Shown here piece by piece: positions 31,001 through 42,838 of a stretch of 45,092 nt of DNA; the first letter of the stretch is position 1, and each line of letters begins with the position of its first letter. Source of the stretch: Lenisia limosa (lineage: Eukaryota; Breviatea); contig LPNZ01005283.1 in the NCBI GenBank assembly GCA_001655205.1, positions 1-45,092 on the forward strand. Reading direction: 5' to 3'. The notes beneath the pieces were generated by a model. The model was not told the DNA's origin. It did no database searches and saw only the letters and a list, made by a program, of their open reading frames with translations. Both the position numbers and the translations under genes were made by a program.

Positions 31001-34000
31001 TCAATCACTTTACCGCATACAGTCTGCAGACGCTGCAGCTCGTCCCGCATTTGACTCTGTTCGGCAGCTCGATTAGCCCGCTCCTCCTGGATTTCCCTCT
31101 CCAAACGCTCCTCAGTGGCAGTACGCCGACGCCTCCCTCCACCTGCTCTGTTAACCAGCCACTCCAAGTGCCCCAATAAAATGATGATCAATATCGGACA
31201 GGAAGCTTCAGTGATGATATTTTTACTTCAGAAAAAAAAAAGCCCAAAACTGCCTCAATGGGCAATACAAGCTTACCAGTTGAGGGAACCTCAAGGTTTG
31301 AACTATCATTATGAGGAGGCAAGTTCCCTGTAGGGTAAGACTGAAAGCTTTTAGTAAACAACCTTGCAACGCCAGTCGTGGAGGTGTAGTTGAGCGCTTT
31401 TGTTCAGGGGATTCCTTACCTAGACAGCAGGTAAGCGAGTCGCTTACAAGGATTACCTTTTGTCCTCTTCTTCGTCTTGGTAGAAGTGTTCAGTTGAGGT
31501 ACACTAAGCTGATGGGTCAACTTCTTTGCCGGCTGCCGTAATGAGAAACTCAATCAAGGATTTCTCAATAAACCCTTTCATAAAAGTGACCATAGTAAAG
31601 AGCCTAGACCACGGTGGTTCCAGAAAGAGCTTAAAGAAACCACTCTCCACAGGCTCACCTCCTCGGATTCATCCTGCGACGTTTGTGATCTTCTCAGACC
31701 TTTGGAAGGGGCAGGCGTCACTGATGATGGCAAGGGCTTCAGGGGAGATGGTTCAGCGGATTTTTGAGGGGACTTGGGAGGGGACTTGCGAGGGGACTTG
31801 CGAGGGGACGGTGTATCAAGTTTATTGAAGGTGGTAGGTTCCTCAGCTCGAGGACTTTCAAATGAACTACAGGACTTATCGGGCTTATCGGGAGCTTCAG
31901 AAAGTGACTCATCAAAAACAGTGGAGGGAGTAGTCTCCGGTGGAATGCGCAGGGATTGCGAGGACGCTGTGGGAAGGTTTGGAGGGGACGTAGGTTCAAT
32001 GGGAGGCATGGTAGTTGTGACAGTATCAACAGAGTCTTCATCGATGATGGGCGAAAGGGCTGGAGCCTCGCTACATTTGGGTGACGGAATATGGGCTGGG
32101 GAGCTAGCAGATGTGGTCAAAGGTACCCGGGTGCTGATGTCGAGGGGCGACTGTGGTCGGCTTGACCGCTCAGAATCACCAAAAGCCTCGGATGGCGATG
32201 GAGAATAATCCTGACTGATATCAGAATTTGGTGTCTGAGGGCCTTTGTCAAATCTTTTAGAGTCATCATTCTCAGAAGGAGGCGGATAAGCAATTATCGG
32301 GACCTTGTCATCAACTTCACCATCCGACACGTCATATGCAATGTTGGTCATAGTGGTGAGACTGGATGATGAGTTTTCCGGCCCGTGGCACTGGAAATCC
32401 CTGAGTTCCGCCGATCGCGATGGCGTTGCTGGGGAAGCATCCGAGGAAAGCGAACTGAACATGTCGTCAGGAGGGGGGCGGGAGAGAATCAATGGAATTG
32501 ACGACTTTGCCGGGTGTTGTGCGTGGGCAGTGCTATCTAGCCGACGGATAAACAGATCCTCAGCGGGACTCGGTGAACGGTCTTCTGGAATGTGGCTGTA
32601 AAAGTCTTGACTGTCATTGGCGGGGTTGTTAGAGCTAGCACCACTTTGAACCAGGGAGTTTTCTGGTTCAGAGTCAGCTTGTTGGTCTGAGAAAGAGTGA
32701 TTGCTTTGATTAGTCAGAGACTTGTCAGATTCGGTCTCAACTGATACTAAGTCGTCCGGTTCTTCCACGGCAGCCACGTCACCATTTAGCCCGACAACAG
32801 CGTCATCCACAATAACGGACTCATCAGCAACCGCATCAGATGCACTGAAATGGTCAGTATGAGCAGCTCAAACAGGCAGTATTGCCCACCGTTGTGACAC
32901 TGGTAGCTCATCCAGACACTTGACAGTAATTGACTCATCCACAACCGGTGACGCTGTACCTATTTCGTCGGGGGGAATGGTTGGATAAATAAAAGCAATG
33001 GCAGTAACAGGAACAGGAGAAAGTCACGTAATAGCCAACTGTGGTAATCAGGAGACGGTGAGCTTGGCGTGGTCTCAGCAGCCACTGGCAGCATTTTAGT
33101 TATGAAGCTAGCCTCCACGTCAAACGAAGAATCATACCTATTGGGCAAATCAGAAAGAGAAATTTATTCCAATAAGATCGGTGGGATTATTTCATACTAC
33201 GCCATGTTCTTAGCATTACTGTTTTGAGACAGTCACCGGGTCCTATTCGTCATCTCATTCATAAGCCCCACAAACGCCAGATGAGCAGACGTACTTTTCG
33301 GCTTAGCACCGATTGGATGAGGGTGCCGAGACTTCTAAAGGAATTAGCTGCTATGCTGCTACTACAAGTTTGCACTACTTCCAACTGAGTGTCAAAATTT
33401 CCAAGAAAAAAAAATTATACAACCGTCCGAACCTCAGCAGGCTTGGTGAGTGAAGGAGCTGGCTTGAACCGATCATTCCAAGGGTGAAGCTCTAGGGGTA
33501 AAAGGATTGGCTGCGTTTCAAATATTGACCGTAATTTGAAATATTCATGATCAACAAAGTACCTTTCGCAGCAACAAGCGGTGTTGGGGACATGACTTGG
33601 GGTGGCGGGGCTGCTGAGGTTATCTCTAATATAAACAATATCTGAATATGTCTGGATGACCACTTGCTATACAATGCTTCACTCCCCATACAAGATGAAG
33701 GGCTAGGTTGAAGTGGACTTTGAGTTTGAGGAGCCGTTTCAATCACATCAACCTGGGACTTTTATAGGTGGAGGTATAGATCTGCGAAATCGGATTTCGG
33801 CTCAATTAACCTCCGACCAGTTCTGTGAGCTTCACCAACCTCAGGAGGAATTGGTGTGGTCCATGCATTTGACCTGTCAACAAGGTCATTCTCGGCTACC
33901 TTCTCCAAATGTTTCAGTCTAACAAGTTATTTAGGTGGAGGAAATGGATAATGACCGTGTTCGTCCTACCTTTCACAGTCTTCACGATGTTTGTTCAGAC

Positions 34001-36216
34001 GGGCATTGATTTCAGTTTGATTCTGTCTGAATTGCGTGATTAAACCCAATAAAATAAAGAGAAAGCTGTCTGTGCGAGAACTTACTGGTGTCTCTCTTGC
34101 GAGTAGGCTCGTTGGCTGGGCGGAATCGCATCCAGGGCAATGAACAAATCACACAGCCACGCAAGGCATGTTTGGTTGATCAAAGGCTAAAAGATTAATT
34201 AATCATATTTCTTTAGTCCAAAAAGGATTGCGGAAATAGTGTTATATTGTATCGAGAAATTCATTTTCACCCTGGCTTACATGGGGGTACAACATCGCTT
34301 CAAGTGGCAAACACCATCCAACCCCAACCTAAAAAGTCAACAAGGTTCAAGTCTTTCTTACTTCATTTGCAGCAGAAGCCACCAAGAGCATATTTGCAAT
34401 TCGGCCTGACTGCGGTGGCGGTCCGTTAGGAATCGTATGAATACCTGGGGAGTAATAAATCACTGGAAATCGGGATACCTTCAAGGGGGATGATGGCTGG
34501 CAAGTAGAATGCCAAGGTGTAGGCCCAGGCCCTTCCGTCGTACGCCGATGCCAATATCTGCGGGTCAGTAATGCCAACTCTGAGGCTCACTTTTGAATAG
34601 GGTACGGTGTGGACGTTGGACGCAATGAGACAACTGCTGACCCAGATGCACATTGCTTCCTCGAGGTCAGAAACGGGGGAACAGTCTGTCACTATCAATG
34701 GTGTGGTTCTTAGGAGCATAAATATGAAATTGTGGCGTACACCCAAGGATTTCTTCACTGGCTAGAGTGAGTCTCATGGGGCTAACTGCTGACTCAGTGA
34801 ACTGATCGAGTAACACACTTAAAACGGCCCTGTGCGCTTCCTGTGTGGTTATACCCTTTGTAGCATCAACGCACCTCATGGAACGACCCCTGGAACGCAA
34901 GCATTCGTCCAGTCACTGACCCCTTTGGACCTATAATATGAACAGTACGCAACAAAATCAAATTACAAATTTCAAACAAATGCTCATCAGATGTTAGGTA
35001 TTCATTAATTCAACTATATCAACAAGTGAAAATACAGGCACTGCTCACTCTTTAGTTTGGGTGTTGTTGCCACTTCAGAGAGAATTTTGAGGAGGGTGGT
35101 TTGAGACTGTTCTCGAGAGCGACTAAAAAGCTGAAAAAGTTATTTTTGAAGGGCGATTTTCATTGGCATTTCAACATTAATTGCCATCTGACCTGGTCGT
35201 CGGATAGCCTTAGGCCAAATACCTCCCGGGCTGCAATGAGGTATACAGTCCCGGAACAGAGCAATTGTCGTGCAGTCGGTGGTAAGGTGTAGGACTGTAA
35301 TATCAGATTCAAAAGAGATACATTATATACATCATTTGATATCATATACATATACANNNNNNNNNNNNNNNNNNNNNNNNNNNNNNNNNNNNNNNNNNNN
35401 NNNNNNNNNNNNNNNNNNNNNNNNNNNNNNNNNNNNNATCGCTTCAATAACACCCTTTTTAGTGTAGAATTCGGCAATTTTGAGCACTAGACTATCAAAA
35501 CAGATGGTGAGACCTGCAACTCACTTTTGGAGCCTGTCATTCACTAAATTATGCCGGTACCCGGGTGAAGGTGTAAAGTCACTCATTTGGAATATAAACC
35601 ATTGAGTTTCACCAAATATCAGATTACAATATATACAAACATATGCAGATGTATATCTGAATAATATGACAGCATCAGCCAGATACAACCTTGCTTTTTA
35701 TTTCTCATTGCAATATACATGTACATACATATCATATGATAGTATATTAATACTAGTATATCATATTACGTTCCGATCTTCGACGAATAAAGCCAAAAGC
35801 CCTCTTACTGCATCTAGACCAGTGTCCATCCACACCGATACTTTTCGGATGTCTGTTCCAAGTTTCTTGTTTGATGCCCTAAATAGTCACAGGTCACATA
35901 CGTCCCTTCTCCGAGTAAAGCCGAGCATGAACAACACATATTACAAATAGAACAATGGCCTGACACACTTATTTATATTATAGTAGTATATATCATATGA
36001 TATAGTATTTGAAGAGAGCAGCATATAAGAGTGCACCACTATTTGCCATTATTATTCCATGTCAGCCCCCCCCCCCCNNNNNNNNNNNNNNNNNNNNNNN
36101 NNNNNNNNNNNNNNNNNNNNNNNNNNNNNNNNNNNNNNNNNNNNNNNNNNNNNNNNNNNNNNNNNNCGAACACCCAGCCTGCCATACTGACTAAGTGTGC
36201 CTTAGCTGGGTTGAAC
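28084..36216 (-). CDS. CAMSAP/Patronin-type microtubule minus-end protein with CKK domain
   Basis: CAMSAPs bind and stabilise free microtubule minus ends. N-terminal pieces match the family in order: RFNPAKAHLVSMAGWVF (36216 into the gap), LPPTARQLLCSGTVYLIAAR (about 35285), TTLLKILSEVATTPKLKSEQ (about 35090), CVDATKGITTQEAHRAVLSV, then a CH-like region with DLEEAMCIWVSS and ASAYDGRAWAYTLAFYLPAI (34700-34490) and SGRIANMLLVASAANE. A disordered Ser/Pro linker of over 380 residues follows (32840-31640) with KSPRKSPPKSPQKS. Three coiled-coil exons follow (31160-30350: ERLEREIQEERANRAAEQSQ; VQEAAERAENEVQKRRQEDL), then a Pro-rich part. The CKK domain is at the end: SNKIRTNSAVIRRALTHVLL (from 28648), HLLVLMKSSKSIRFHSLYSF (28485-28360), RLMGSGPQSFTAERVEAFYR (28305-28241) and the last exon 28196-28084. 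The N-terminus is partly in gaps (36078-36166, 35357-35437), so the start is unknown. Confidence 0.85.
29440..29520. repeat. Three-unit repeat near the CAMSAP 3' exons
   Basis: GGCGTTCTGAGAG/AACA and ATGATGAAAGA-type units occur three times within 80 bp (29436-29519). No coding is supported here; it lies between CAMSAP exons. Confidence 0.6.
31640..32840 (-). other. Long disordered Ser/Pro-rich exon with SPxK repeats in CAMSAP
   Basis: One open exon of about 1.2 kb, far longer than any other exon in the window. It encodes an acidic Ser/Pro/Asp-rich linker and ends with tandem SPRKSPRKSPPKSPQKS (about 31760-31800), each a minimal proline-directed kinase site (SPxK). The DNA shows short tandem units of GAGGGGACTTGC on the plus strand, indicating recent repeat growth. 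Confidence 0.75.
35440..36077. other. AT-rich intronic sequence with palindromic blocks
   Basis: No coding sequence is supported. It contains ATATCATATGATA palindromes (35728, 35990) and a segment (35666-35705) with AGCCAGATACAACCTTG and TTTTATTTCTCATT shared with the V-ATPase intron at 5665-5705. It ends in a 13-C run at the gap 36078. Confidence 0.5.
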
Positions 36217-36379
36217 CTACGAGGTGACCAACAATTCGATGCAATCAATAGCATCAAACCCCACTTGTTTTTTGGTACGATGTACGCCGGGGCCGGCCGT
36301 GGTCTGAGCACCTTATTGGCTGAAAGTCATCAGAACCGTCAGGAAAACAAATATGCCCAATGAAATGGAGTGACCATCT

Positions 36380-37321
36380 CAGTCGCCCCTTTGGATGTAA
36401 TAAATCAGCGTCAGCTTACGGCTTAAAGATGGAGGAATGTTCTTAGTGGGTGCGGTACTAATAGACCTGGGGACAAGAAGCGAATCTTAAGAGATGGTAA
36501 GTATCTTGCTCACACTGTTAGCAGTCACGGAGAAGTGAAAGCGCTCACTTGGTGAAGTGGCAATTGGAGAAGCTAAGCTAACAGACGTTCTACTGGTTGA
36601 AGGGGCTGGCTGCTGAGGCTTTGGGGGTTAGTCATACTAAAGAAATGAGAAGCAAACCATTGAAGAGGCTTGAGACGCAAAGTCGTCACCAGCATTGGGA
36701 AACTTCTTATGAAACAAAGCTTGGATGCTCTGTGCGTTAAGTAGAATCCCATGTTCTGTGCAATATCCAAGGGCCTTTAATGTTTCTTGTGAAATTCACT
36801 ACATTTTTTCAATGACCATAACCCTCAAAACCCCATGGATGATATAACCTACTTGAAGAAGAAGGACAGAGTCTCGCATGTTACCATTCTTGACCCTTTC
36901 AAGGCTAGCAGACGACACTGGAAGGCCTGGAGGAAGGTGAGGAAGAGTCGTTAATTCCATTCATAGAGTTCGCTTAAATATGCCCTCCCTCACGAGCATG
37001 ACTAGATAAGAGGAAAAGCACGTCAAAGACCTTGGCTGAGCCGCCGGGACCCGAAAGAAACCCCCGCACGACGGTCATGTCCACTCGGCCTGGAAAACAT
37101 AGCGACAGAATCTGAGCAATGAAATCCGTTGTACTGATCGCCTCTATATCCACGTTCACAGTCCTAATTCAAGAAAATAACAGTTTTTATCAAGGGAATT
37201 GATGTCGCGTTCCTGATGCCTCCAACCTGGACGATGGGCAGGCCAGTTGCCACACTTGCCTTGGACACTGTGCGACCCAAGACTGATGACGCCCACTACA
37301 AAGGCCATAAGCAGTAGTCAT
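36380..37321 (-). CDS. Unknown protein, exons on minus strand upstream of CAMSAP
   Basis: A plausible start at 37321 (MTTAYGLCSGRHQ) splices in phase to an exon reading TVNVDIEAISTTDFIAQILS and VRGFLSGPGGSAKVFDVLFL (37161-36990). Further pieces are GLPVSSASLERVKNGNMRDS (about 36930), ALGYCTEHGILLNAQSIQAL (about 36775) and a Ser/Pro-rich tail (KPQQPAPSTSRTSVSLASP, about 36620). The alternating hydrophobic helices with a low-complexity tail suggest an alpha-helical repeat or an ENTH/VHS-like adaptor, but I cannot assign a family. It could also be a 5' part of the CAMSAP gene; the short Pro-rich tail and stop codons near 36430-36380 favour a separate gene. Confidence 0.35.
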
Positions 37322-37779
37322 GAACAATAAAAAAAATACGGTTTCTTTAAAGGTTATCAGAACAGCAGAGCTTCACTTATCAGTGTAAGAATTTTACTTC
37401 AAATTGAATAGTTGTTTCCGTTATAAAGAAAGCTCTGATGAAAACTTCGTCAAAATGACTATTTATTTCATTATTGGCCCCGAACTAACAGTTAGAAGGC
37501 TTGCGAGCTGGCTTGGGCAATGACTCTCAACCATTCTGAAGCCAAATTAAAAGGATACCTCCCTCAATATATAATCCTATACATAATAAAAAACTGTCTT
37601 TGCACTGTCTCTGCCAATTACTCCTGATCACTCTCCAAAAATCCCAAAACCCAAATCTGCGCGATCCACGCGATCCCAAGCTGTTGTGTCAGACAAACCA
37701 ACCGCCAGCACCCAAACTCCTGTCAGACGTTCCAGACATTCTCAGACATCTCTAGCGATTTTTAAAAAACTAGTACAAA

Positions 37780-38837
37780 ATGGAATTTGCACTTAAAGGA
37801 GCTGGGATGGGGTAAGCGGTTTTGTTTGCTTTCTAGTTCACTTTCTTTGTTATCCTCTCGCATAATAATGTCTATTGGAGGATTTAATAATATGGATAAG
37901 AATTGACAATTTGCCTTGATCTAACATTTTTATTGACTCAATCTTCCTCATCATCATTTCAAGTTGAAACTCTCTAAATTTACATTCCAAAGTATTATAT
38001 AATCAGTATGAACTTTGCCAAGCAAGCCGGAAGCGTTGTCAAAGAAGTCGGGGGAGACGCAATGANNNNNNNNNNNNNNNNNNNNNNNNNNNNNNNNNNN
38101 NNNNNNNNNNNNNNNNNNNNNNNNNNNNNNNNNNNNNNNNNNNNNNNNNNNNNNNNNNNNNNNNNNNNNNNNNNNNNNNNNNNNNNNNNNNNNNNNNNNN
38201 NNNNNNNNNNNNNNNNNNNNNNNNNNNNNNNNNNNNNNNNNNNNNNNNNNNNNNNNNNNNNNNNNNNNNNNNNNNNNNNNNNNNNNNNNNNNNNNNNNNN
38301 NNNNNNNNNNNNNNNNNNNNGTGGGAATACTCAGAGCAAATACATTTTCTCTTAGTAAATTGTTTTATTGCATGTCAATTGACGTTTGGCTAGGTGAAGA
38401 AGACAGTTGACGTCACCAAAGGTGCCTTGACTGGTGCTGTTGCTGCTACTGTGGGTTGCGGATTTGTGTTGAAATGCTATCCAATGTGGTGGGCTAAGAA
38501 CCGGTATTGTGTGTGATCTTCGGCGTTATATCATAAAATGCCATTGACAGAGACTCAATTTCGCTCACTTGCTAAATCAGATAAATTAGGTATGAGTAAC
38601 CTTTTAGGCGGTGAACTCTGTTGCTTCTTCCCTCGGGCTTGGTGGTGGTGGAATTATGGTTGGGGCGGGGGGGGTGNNNNNNNNNNNNNNNNNNNNNNNN
38701 NNNNNNNNNNNNNNNNNNNNNNNNNNNNNNNNNNNNNNNNNNNNNNNNNNCCCCTTCCTTTGATAGCTTAGGGAACCGTAATGAGAGGAGCTGCAACCAC
38801 TGCTGTTGCCTCCGCTGCCACCGAGGCTATTCGTAGG
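37780..38837 (+). CDS. Small Gly/Ala-rich hydrophobic protein, unknown (gapped)
   Basis: Exon 1 (37780-37811) MEFALKGAGMG joins in phase to exon 2 (38007 into gap 38066-38320) MNFAKQAGSVVKEVGGDAM. After the gap come exons from 38394 (VKKTVDVTKGALTGAVAATV, then GCGFVLKCYPMWWAKNRYC), about 38612-38657 (VNSVASSLGLGGGGIM) and about 38772-38837 (GTVMRGAATTAVASAATEAI). Small residues (Gly/Ala/Ser) alternate with hydrophobic ones, as in membrane-inserting glycine-zipper proteins; this is inference. The intron after GGGGIM begins GTTGGGGCGGGGGGGG and runs into a gap; its far end is pyrimidine-rich. Family unknown. Confidence 0.5.
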
Positions 38838-39072
38838 TGTGGTGTTTCATCTATATTCCATAGAAGACTGCAATTTTTGATCCTGATAAATATAGAAAAA
38901 AAGTAAAGCACAACCAGTGTCACTTCCAAGGTTCTTTTTTGTTTCTGTATTTTTATATGATGTCTAATATACGAGTATGTTCTTCCCAAATGAAAGAATA
39001 TTTAAATAAGAAATGTCAAAAAAGAAACACACCAATAGCTCCAGACGCAAGAAATAACACAACATTGGATCA

Positions 39073-42000
39073 TCATTCTTCCTTGCTAAGAGTAGTCAGA
39101 AATGAAAGCAGCATAATGGACTGCAGAAATAAAAGAAAGGAGACCCACGCAAGAAGGGTTTGGGCCTCGTAGTTCCGTTCCGGTCTTCTGCTTTCGCGCA
39201 TCCACTGAATAACACACAATATACAGACGACAATGATTCTAAGAAAGTTACTTACAAGAGTAGAAGAGCATTAACAGAGGTTTTGAACAGAGTACTACAA
39301 CCTCACATGAAGAATAAACACCAGAAGAAGACTGCCCCCCAATCGATCGTAAACTCATCGTCAGGGCCGACATAGCTGATGAGATCCTCCGATCCCTGAA
39401 ATATGAGCACATGGTTCGAAATTCACTTGAAAAAACAGGGTTAACACATATTGGCTTTCCATATCGATATAGTATATAATAATTATAGAGTGAATTAATA
39501 GTCAAGATGTGCTGTGGTCAACACTTTTACCGTGAGAGATATTACATTGCTCTCTCATATATATGTTGCAACCCACCACTTGGTCGACCATTTTATAGGG
39601 ATACTGCTCAACTGTTGAAGTGGTGACAGACATTACCGTTGTCTCTGAGGGGAGGGGGAGTAAAATTGGAAAATTTATGAAACAAAAAAAAAACCCCAAA
39701 TCAACGGGGAGGGAAAACGAAGGAAATTTCGATGAAGAATATTGGCGTAAAGGTACTAATCACGAACCGAATANNNNNNNNNNNNNNNNNNNNNNNNNNN
39801 NNNNNNNNNNNNNNNNNNNNNNNNNNNNNNNNNNNNNNNNNNNNNNNNNNAAACAAAAAACAAGCAACAACAAACATAAGCAACCAACGCTAAAACTTGA
39901 CCAAAGCCAGATGACAAAAACACAAAAACAAAAACAAGCCCGAACCAGCCTTTGAAGAGTCCCATCACCGCTCGATCACCCAAACGTACCTGTAAGGCGT
40001 TAAAAAGTAATGGAAATGTGAAAAAAATCCGACTTATTATCACAACCCAATCATAAGCCGTCCCAAGCATACGACCCCCGAGGGGATCAAAGCTGGATGG
40101 ACAGAGCGCGGACCAGACCAGACTGCAGAAAAGAATCTCTACAGGTACGAACAATATGGTGTCAAGCAAACTGTGACTATTCTAAACCATACTGATGCTG
40201 AGCAAAAAAGTAGGAATGGTATAAAAAGAGGATTGGCTGGGCAAACACAAGCACAAAACCAAACAAAACAAACACACATAGAGCAAATATTGAAATCGAA
40301 ACACAAAAAACAAAACAAAGGGGCACAAGTCAAAGGATACTTTTTGAAAAAAAATGAGCTGAGGGGGGAGGGGGGGGGGGGNNNNNNNNNNNNNNNNNNN
40401 NNNNNNNNNNNNNNNNNNNNNNNNNNNNNNNNNNNNNNNNNNNNNNNNNNNNNNNNNNNNNNNNNNNNNNNNNNNNNNNNNNNNNNACCAACGCATTTGT
40501 AACATCACGCGGCCAGCAGCCCAAAACTCATTCGGAATGTCGCGAACGGGAAACCGGGCTTCTGAGCGTTCACCGATGAGGTTATTCTCATGGAGATTCA
40601 TGTAATAGTTCTGGATTGTTAGCAATGAAATGTGAAGCTCTATGACATGTAGATTAGTGGAGATTCATGTAAAGTTCCAAGTTCCCTTCATACCATGCTA
40701 TAATCATGCGGGCTATTCGGATTGATAAACTGGAAGCGACTGTATACCAAAACAGGAAGGCTCAAGGAAAACTGAACTCGTCAGAATTCCCTCCAAAGCA
40801 AAGGTAGTAATACCAAGTAAAAGCACCACAAACATCAGGCCCGTTTGAAACGGTGTAATTGAAAGTGAAGTTGGACACCTGTGGAGTAAGTACATGTAAT
40901 AAATGTATTAAAGTAGCCGTTTCAAACCTCGGGAACTTCATCAAATGCGCAATTGATTTCCTGAACCAGGAAAACGTTATCATCATACTGGGTTGATAAG
41001 AAATAAGACTCTTGAAGGTATCATCAGCTAACTCTTGGAGATATGATATCAGCCAACTCTTGGAGATATGATATCGTCAGCCAACTCTTGGAGATATTAT
41101 ATCATAACCTTGATATTATGAGATGATATTACATCATATGATTTTGTTTATAGTAGATGATATAGAATAAAAATAAAAACGTTTCCCGACAAAGAAAAAC
41201 CTACGTTGACTTCGGTGCAAATGGGGTAGCCCGACAAAAGATGGGCCTGTGGGTCAGTTTGTAATGCTGGGAGCCGACACTGTTCTGCATTGGAAAACTC
41301 TTCTTCAGTGATATTGGAGTTTGAACTTCTGAAACCATCAACCTCATCTATCATCCAGTAAATTTAATGTAGACACAGTCAAGAACAACTCCCCACCAAC
41401 GCTACAGTCTTAAATTCAAAGGAGCAGGAAAAGGGTCTCACATCGGCACATCGGTCTCCCATAGTGTCATAGGGACACTCGCAATAGAGATACGTAATGG
41501 TTTCATTGTGGCACTCCGTAACAATTATCGTGGTGTTGGTCAGAACAGTTTCGTTGAGAGTCACGTTTCCTAAAACAAAATGAGCGAAACTACGTTTGCT
41601 ATCACAATGCAGTGATACATGAAGAAGCGAAGAAGCGAAGCAAAAGGGCATAAGTCTTTCTCAAATTCCATTACATTTCAATTTTTTTTCTCTACAGCAT
41701 CTCTTCATCCATTCTCACCCGCTACTGGGACGGTACCATTTACGAGGGATGTGCCGTTAATAGGCTGTGTGACATTGACCAGGACTGTTTGGTTCACTTC
41801 AATACAAACCTCCTTATACAGTGTCAGTTCTGCTTAAGCTTGGTAAAGTCCCACAAACCTCTATTTCAGAATACTCCTGTTGAACCCCCGAGTGTTGGCA
41901 CAACTCCCCTCCAGTATCTAAGACAGTAAATTGTCTATTTCGCGGTTGAAAGAAAAGAAAAGAAAAAACCACACATAAAAACAAAATCCCACTAACAATT

Positions 42001-42838
42001 CAAATATACTTCAACGTCTTGCTGGAGATAGCCTGTTTTATTATTTGGGAGAACAACGCCATTCTAAAGCGTAAATAAACAGGGAAAGCGGGCTCCTAAA
42101 TTATGTAAAACTTCTTTGCGGACAAACAGGTTTCTTACCAGTTCGGGTGCAGCGTCAGTGGTGTTATCGCGTCTTGAGTACATTTGTTGATTCTCCTGTG
42201 AAATGAAAAGAACTGTAAGGCATAACTGTCCATAATATTTCGAACCTTTAAAAAGGATATTTTCATCTCTCCCATCATGGCCTCATCATCAACTTCTTTT
42301 TTGAGTCTTTTCATCTTCATAGAATTCTGATCGAGGTTGAAGAAGTTTAAAACCTCTACATTTCGAGACAGATTTCGAGGACTGAGAGTTTAGTCATCAA
42401 ACCATGGTCACTCAAACCTTTCATGAAGGAAATTTAGTGCTTGTTGCTGCAAATCTTCAAACAAAGCGTCTTGTTTACCTTCCAGATTCCTGTTATAGAC
42501 CTGCCCCTGGAAGTCCACAATGGGCAAGTCGTCTTGGAATATGAATATGATAACTTGCAAAGACGAGGTTTTTCTGTTTCGATCCGTCCCTTACCTTCAT
42601 TTCGTTTCACTGTGTTCAAATGCTTCTTAGAAAAATACAACACGGCATCTTCATGAGACTCAGATAAGCTGTCATAAGTTTTGGAAAGAGGGAAAACTGG
42701 ATCTTTCAGGAATCCTTCAGAACCTTCAAGGACCTCCTGCATTTCATTATTTATAAAATCCAAGGCTGTTTTTGTGTGAGGAAGGGCCGAGAGGGTCGTT
42801 GAAATGACATAGAGTAACGCTAGAAGAACTAGTTTCAT
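39073..42838 (-). CDS. Secreted or membrane glycoprotein with EGF-like module (gapped)
   Basis: The start at 42838 gives a signal peptide, MKLVLLALLYVISTTLSALP, then KTALDFINNEMQEVLEGSEG. Following exons: 42532-42418 (DLPIVDFQGQVYNRNLEGKQ), about 42200 (QQMYSRRDNTTDAAPEL), about 42065 (NGVVLPNNKTGYLQQDVEV), about 41920 (GGELCQHSGVQQEYSEIE), about 41835 (EVCIEVNQTVLVNVTQPING), an EGF-like end CECPYDTMGDRCADV (about 41470), EEFSNAEQCRLPALQTDPQA (about 41300), NVFLVQEINCAFDEVPE, and VSNFTFNYTVSNGPDV (about 40880). Many NxT/S sequons mark an extracellular part. Later exons include NEFWAAGRVMLQMRW (about 40520), DDEFTIDWGAVFFWCLFFM (about 39340) and a final hydrophobic helix LLAWVSFLLFLQSIMLLSFL, then a stop at 39073. 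One or more membrane spans near the C-terminus are likely. The family is not recognised; some junctions are uncertain because of gaps 39774-39850 and 40382-40486. Confidence 0.55.
39645..39989 (-). repeat. Introner-like element filling an intron of the membrane glycoprotein
   Basis: On the minus strand the intron starts GTACGTTTGGG (39989) and contains GGGCTTGTTTTTGTTTTTGTG, the TTTTAGCGTTGGTTG block, then (after a gap) TATTCGGTTCGTGATTAGTA and ATATTCTTCATCG. It ends CATAAATTTTCCAATTTTA plus a C-rich tract and CTCAG at 39645. It matches Sec23 1-150 over its first part and the GW-gene intron end at 15331-15386 over its last part. It is the most complete copy in the window. Confidence 0.85.
41025..41105. 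repeat. Three-unit intronic tandem repeat
   Basis: CCAACTCTTGGAGATATGAT occurs three times in 80 bp with small changes, followed by more ATGATAT-type sequence. It lies in an intron of the minus-strand glycoprotein gene. Confidence 0.75.

Noticed and set aside
31526-32601. Plus-strand open frames opposite the CAMSAP linker
   Set aside because: They are shadows of the long minus-strand Ser/Pro-rich exon; they lack exon structure and show only low-complexity composition.
39756-40169. Hydrophobic minus-strand frame suggesting a multi-pass membrane protein
   Set aside because: Most of it is the T-rich introner sequence translated (FVFVF..., LFF...); only the parts outside the intron were kept.
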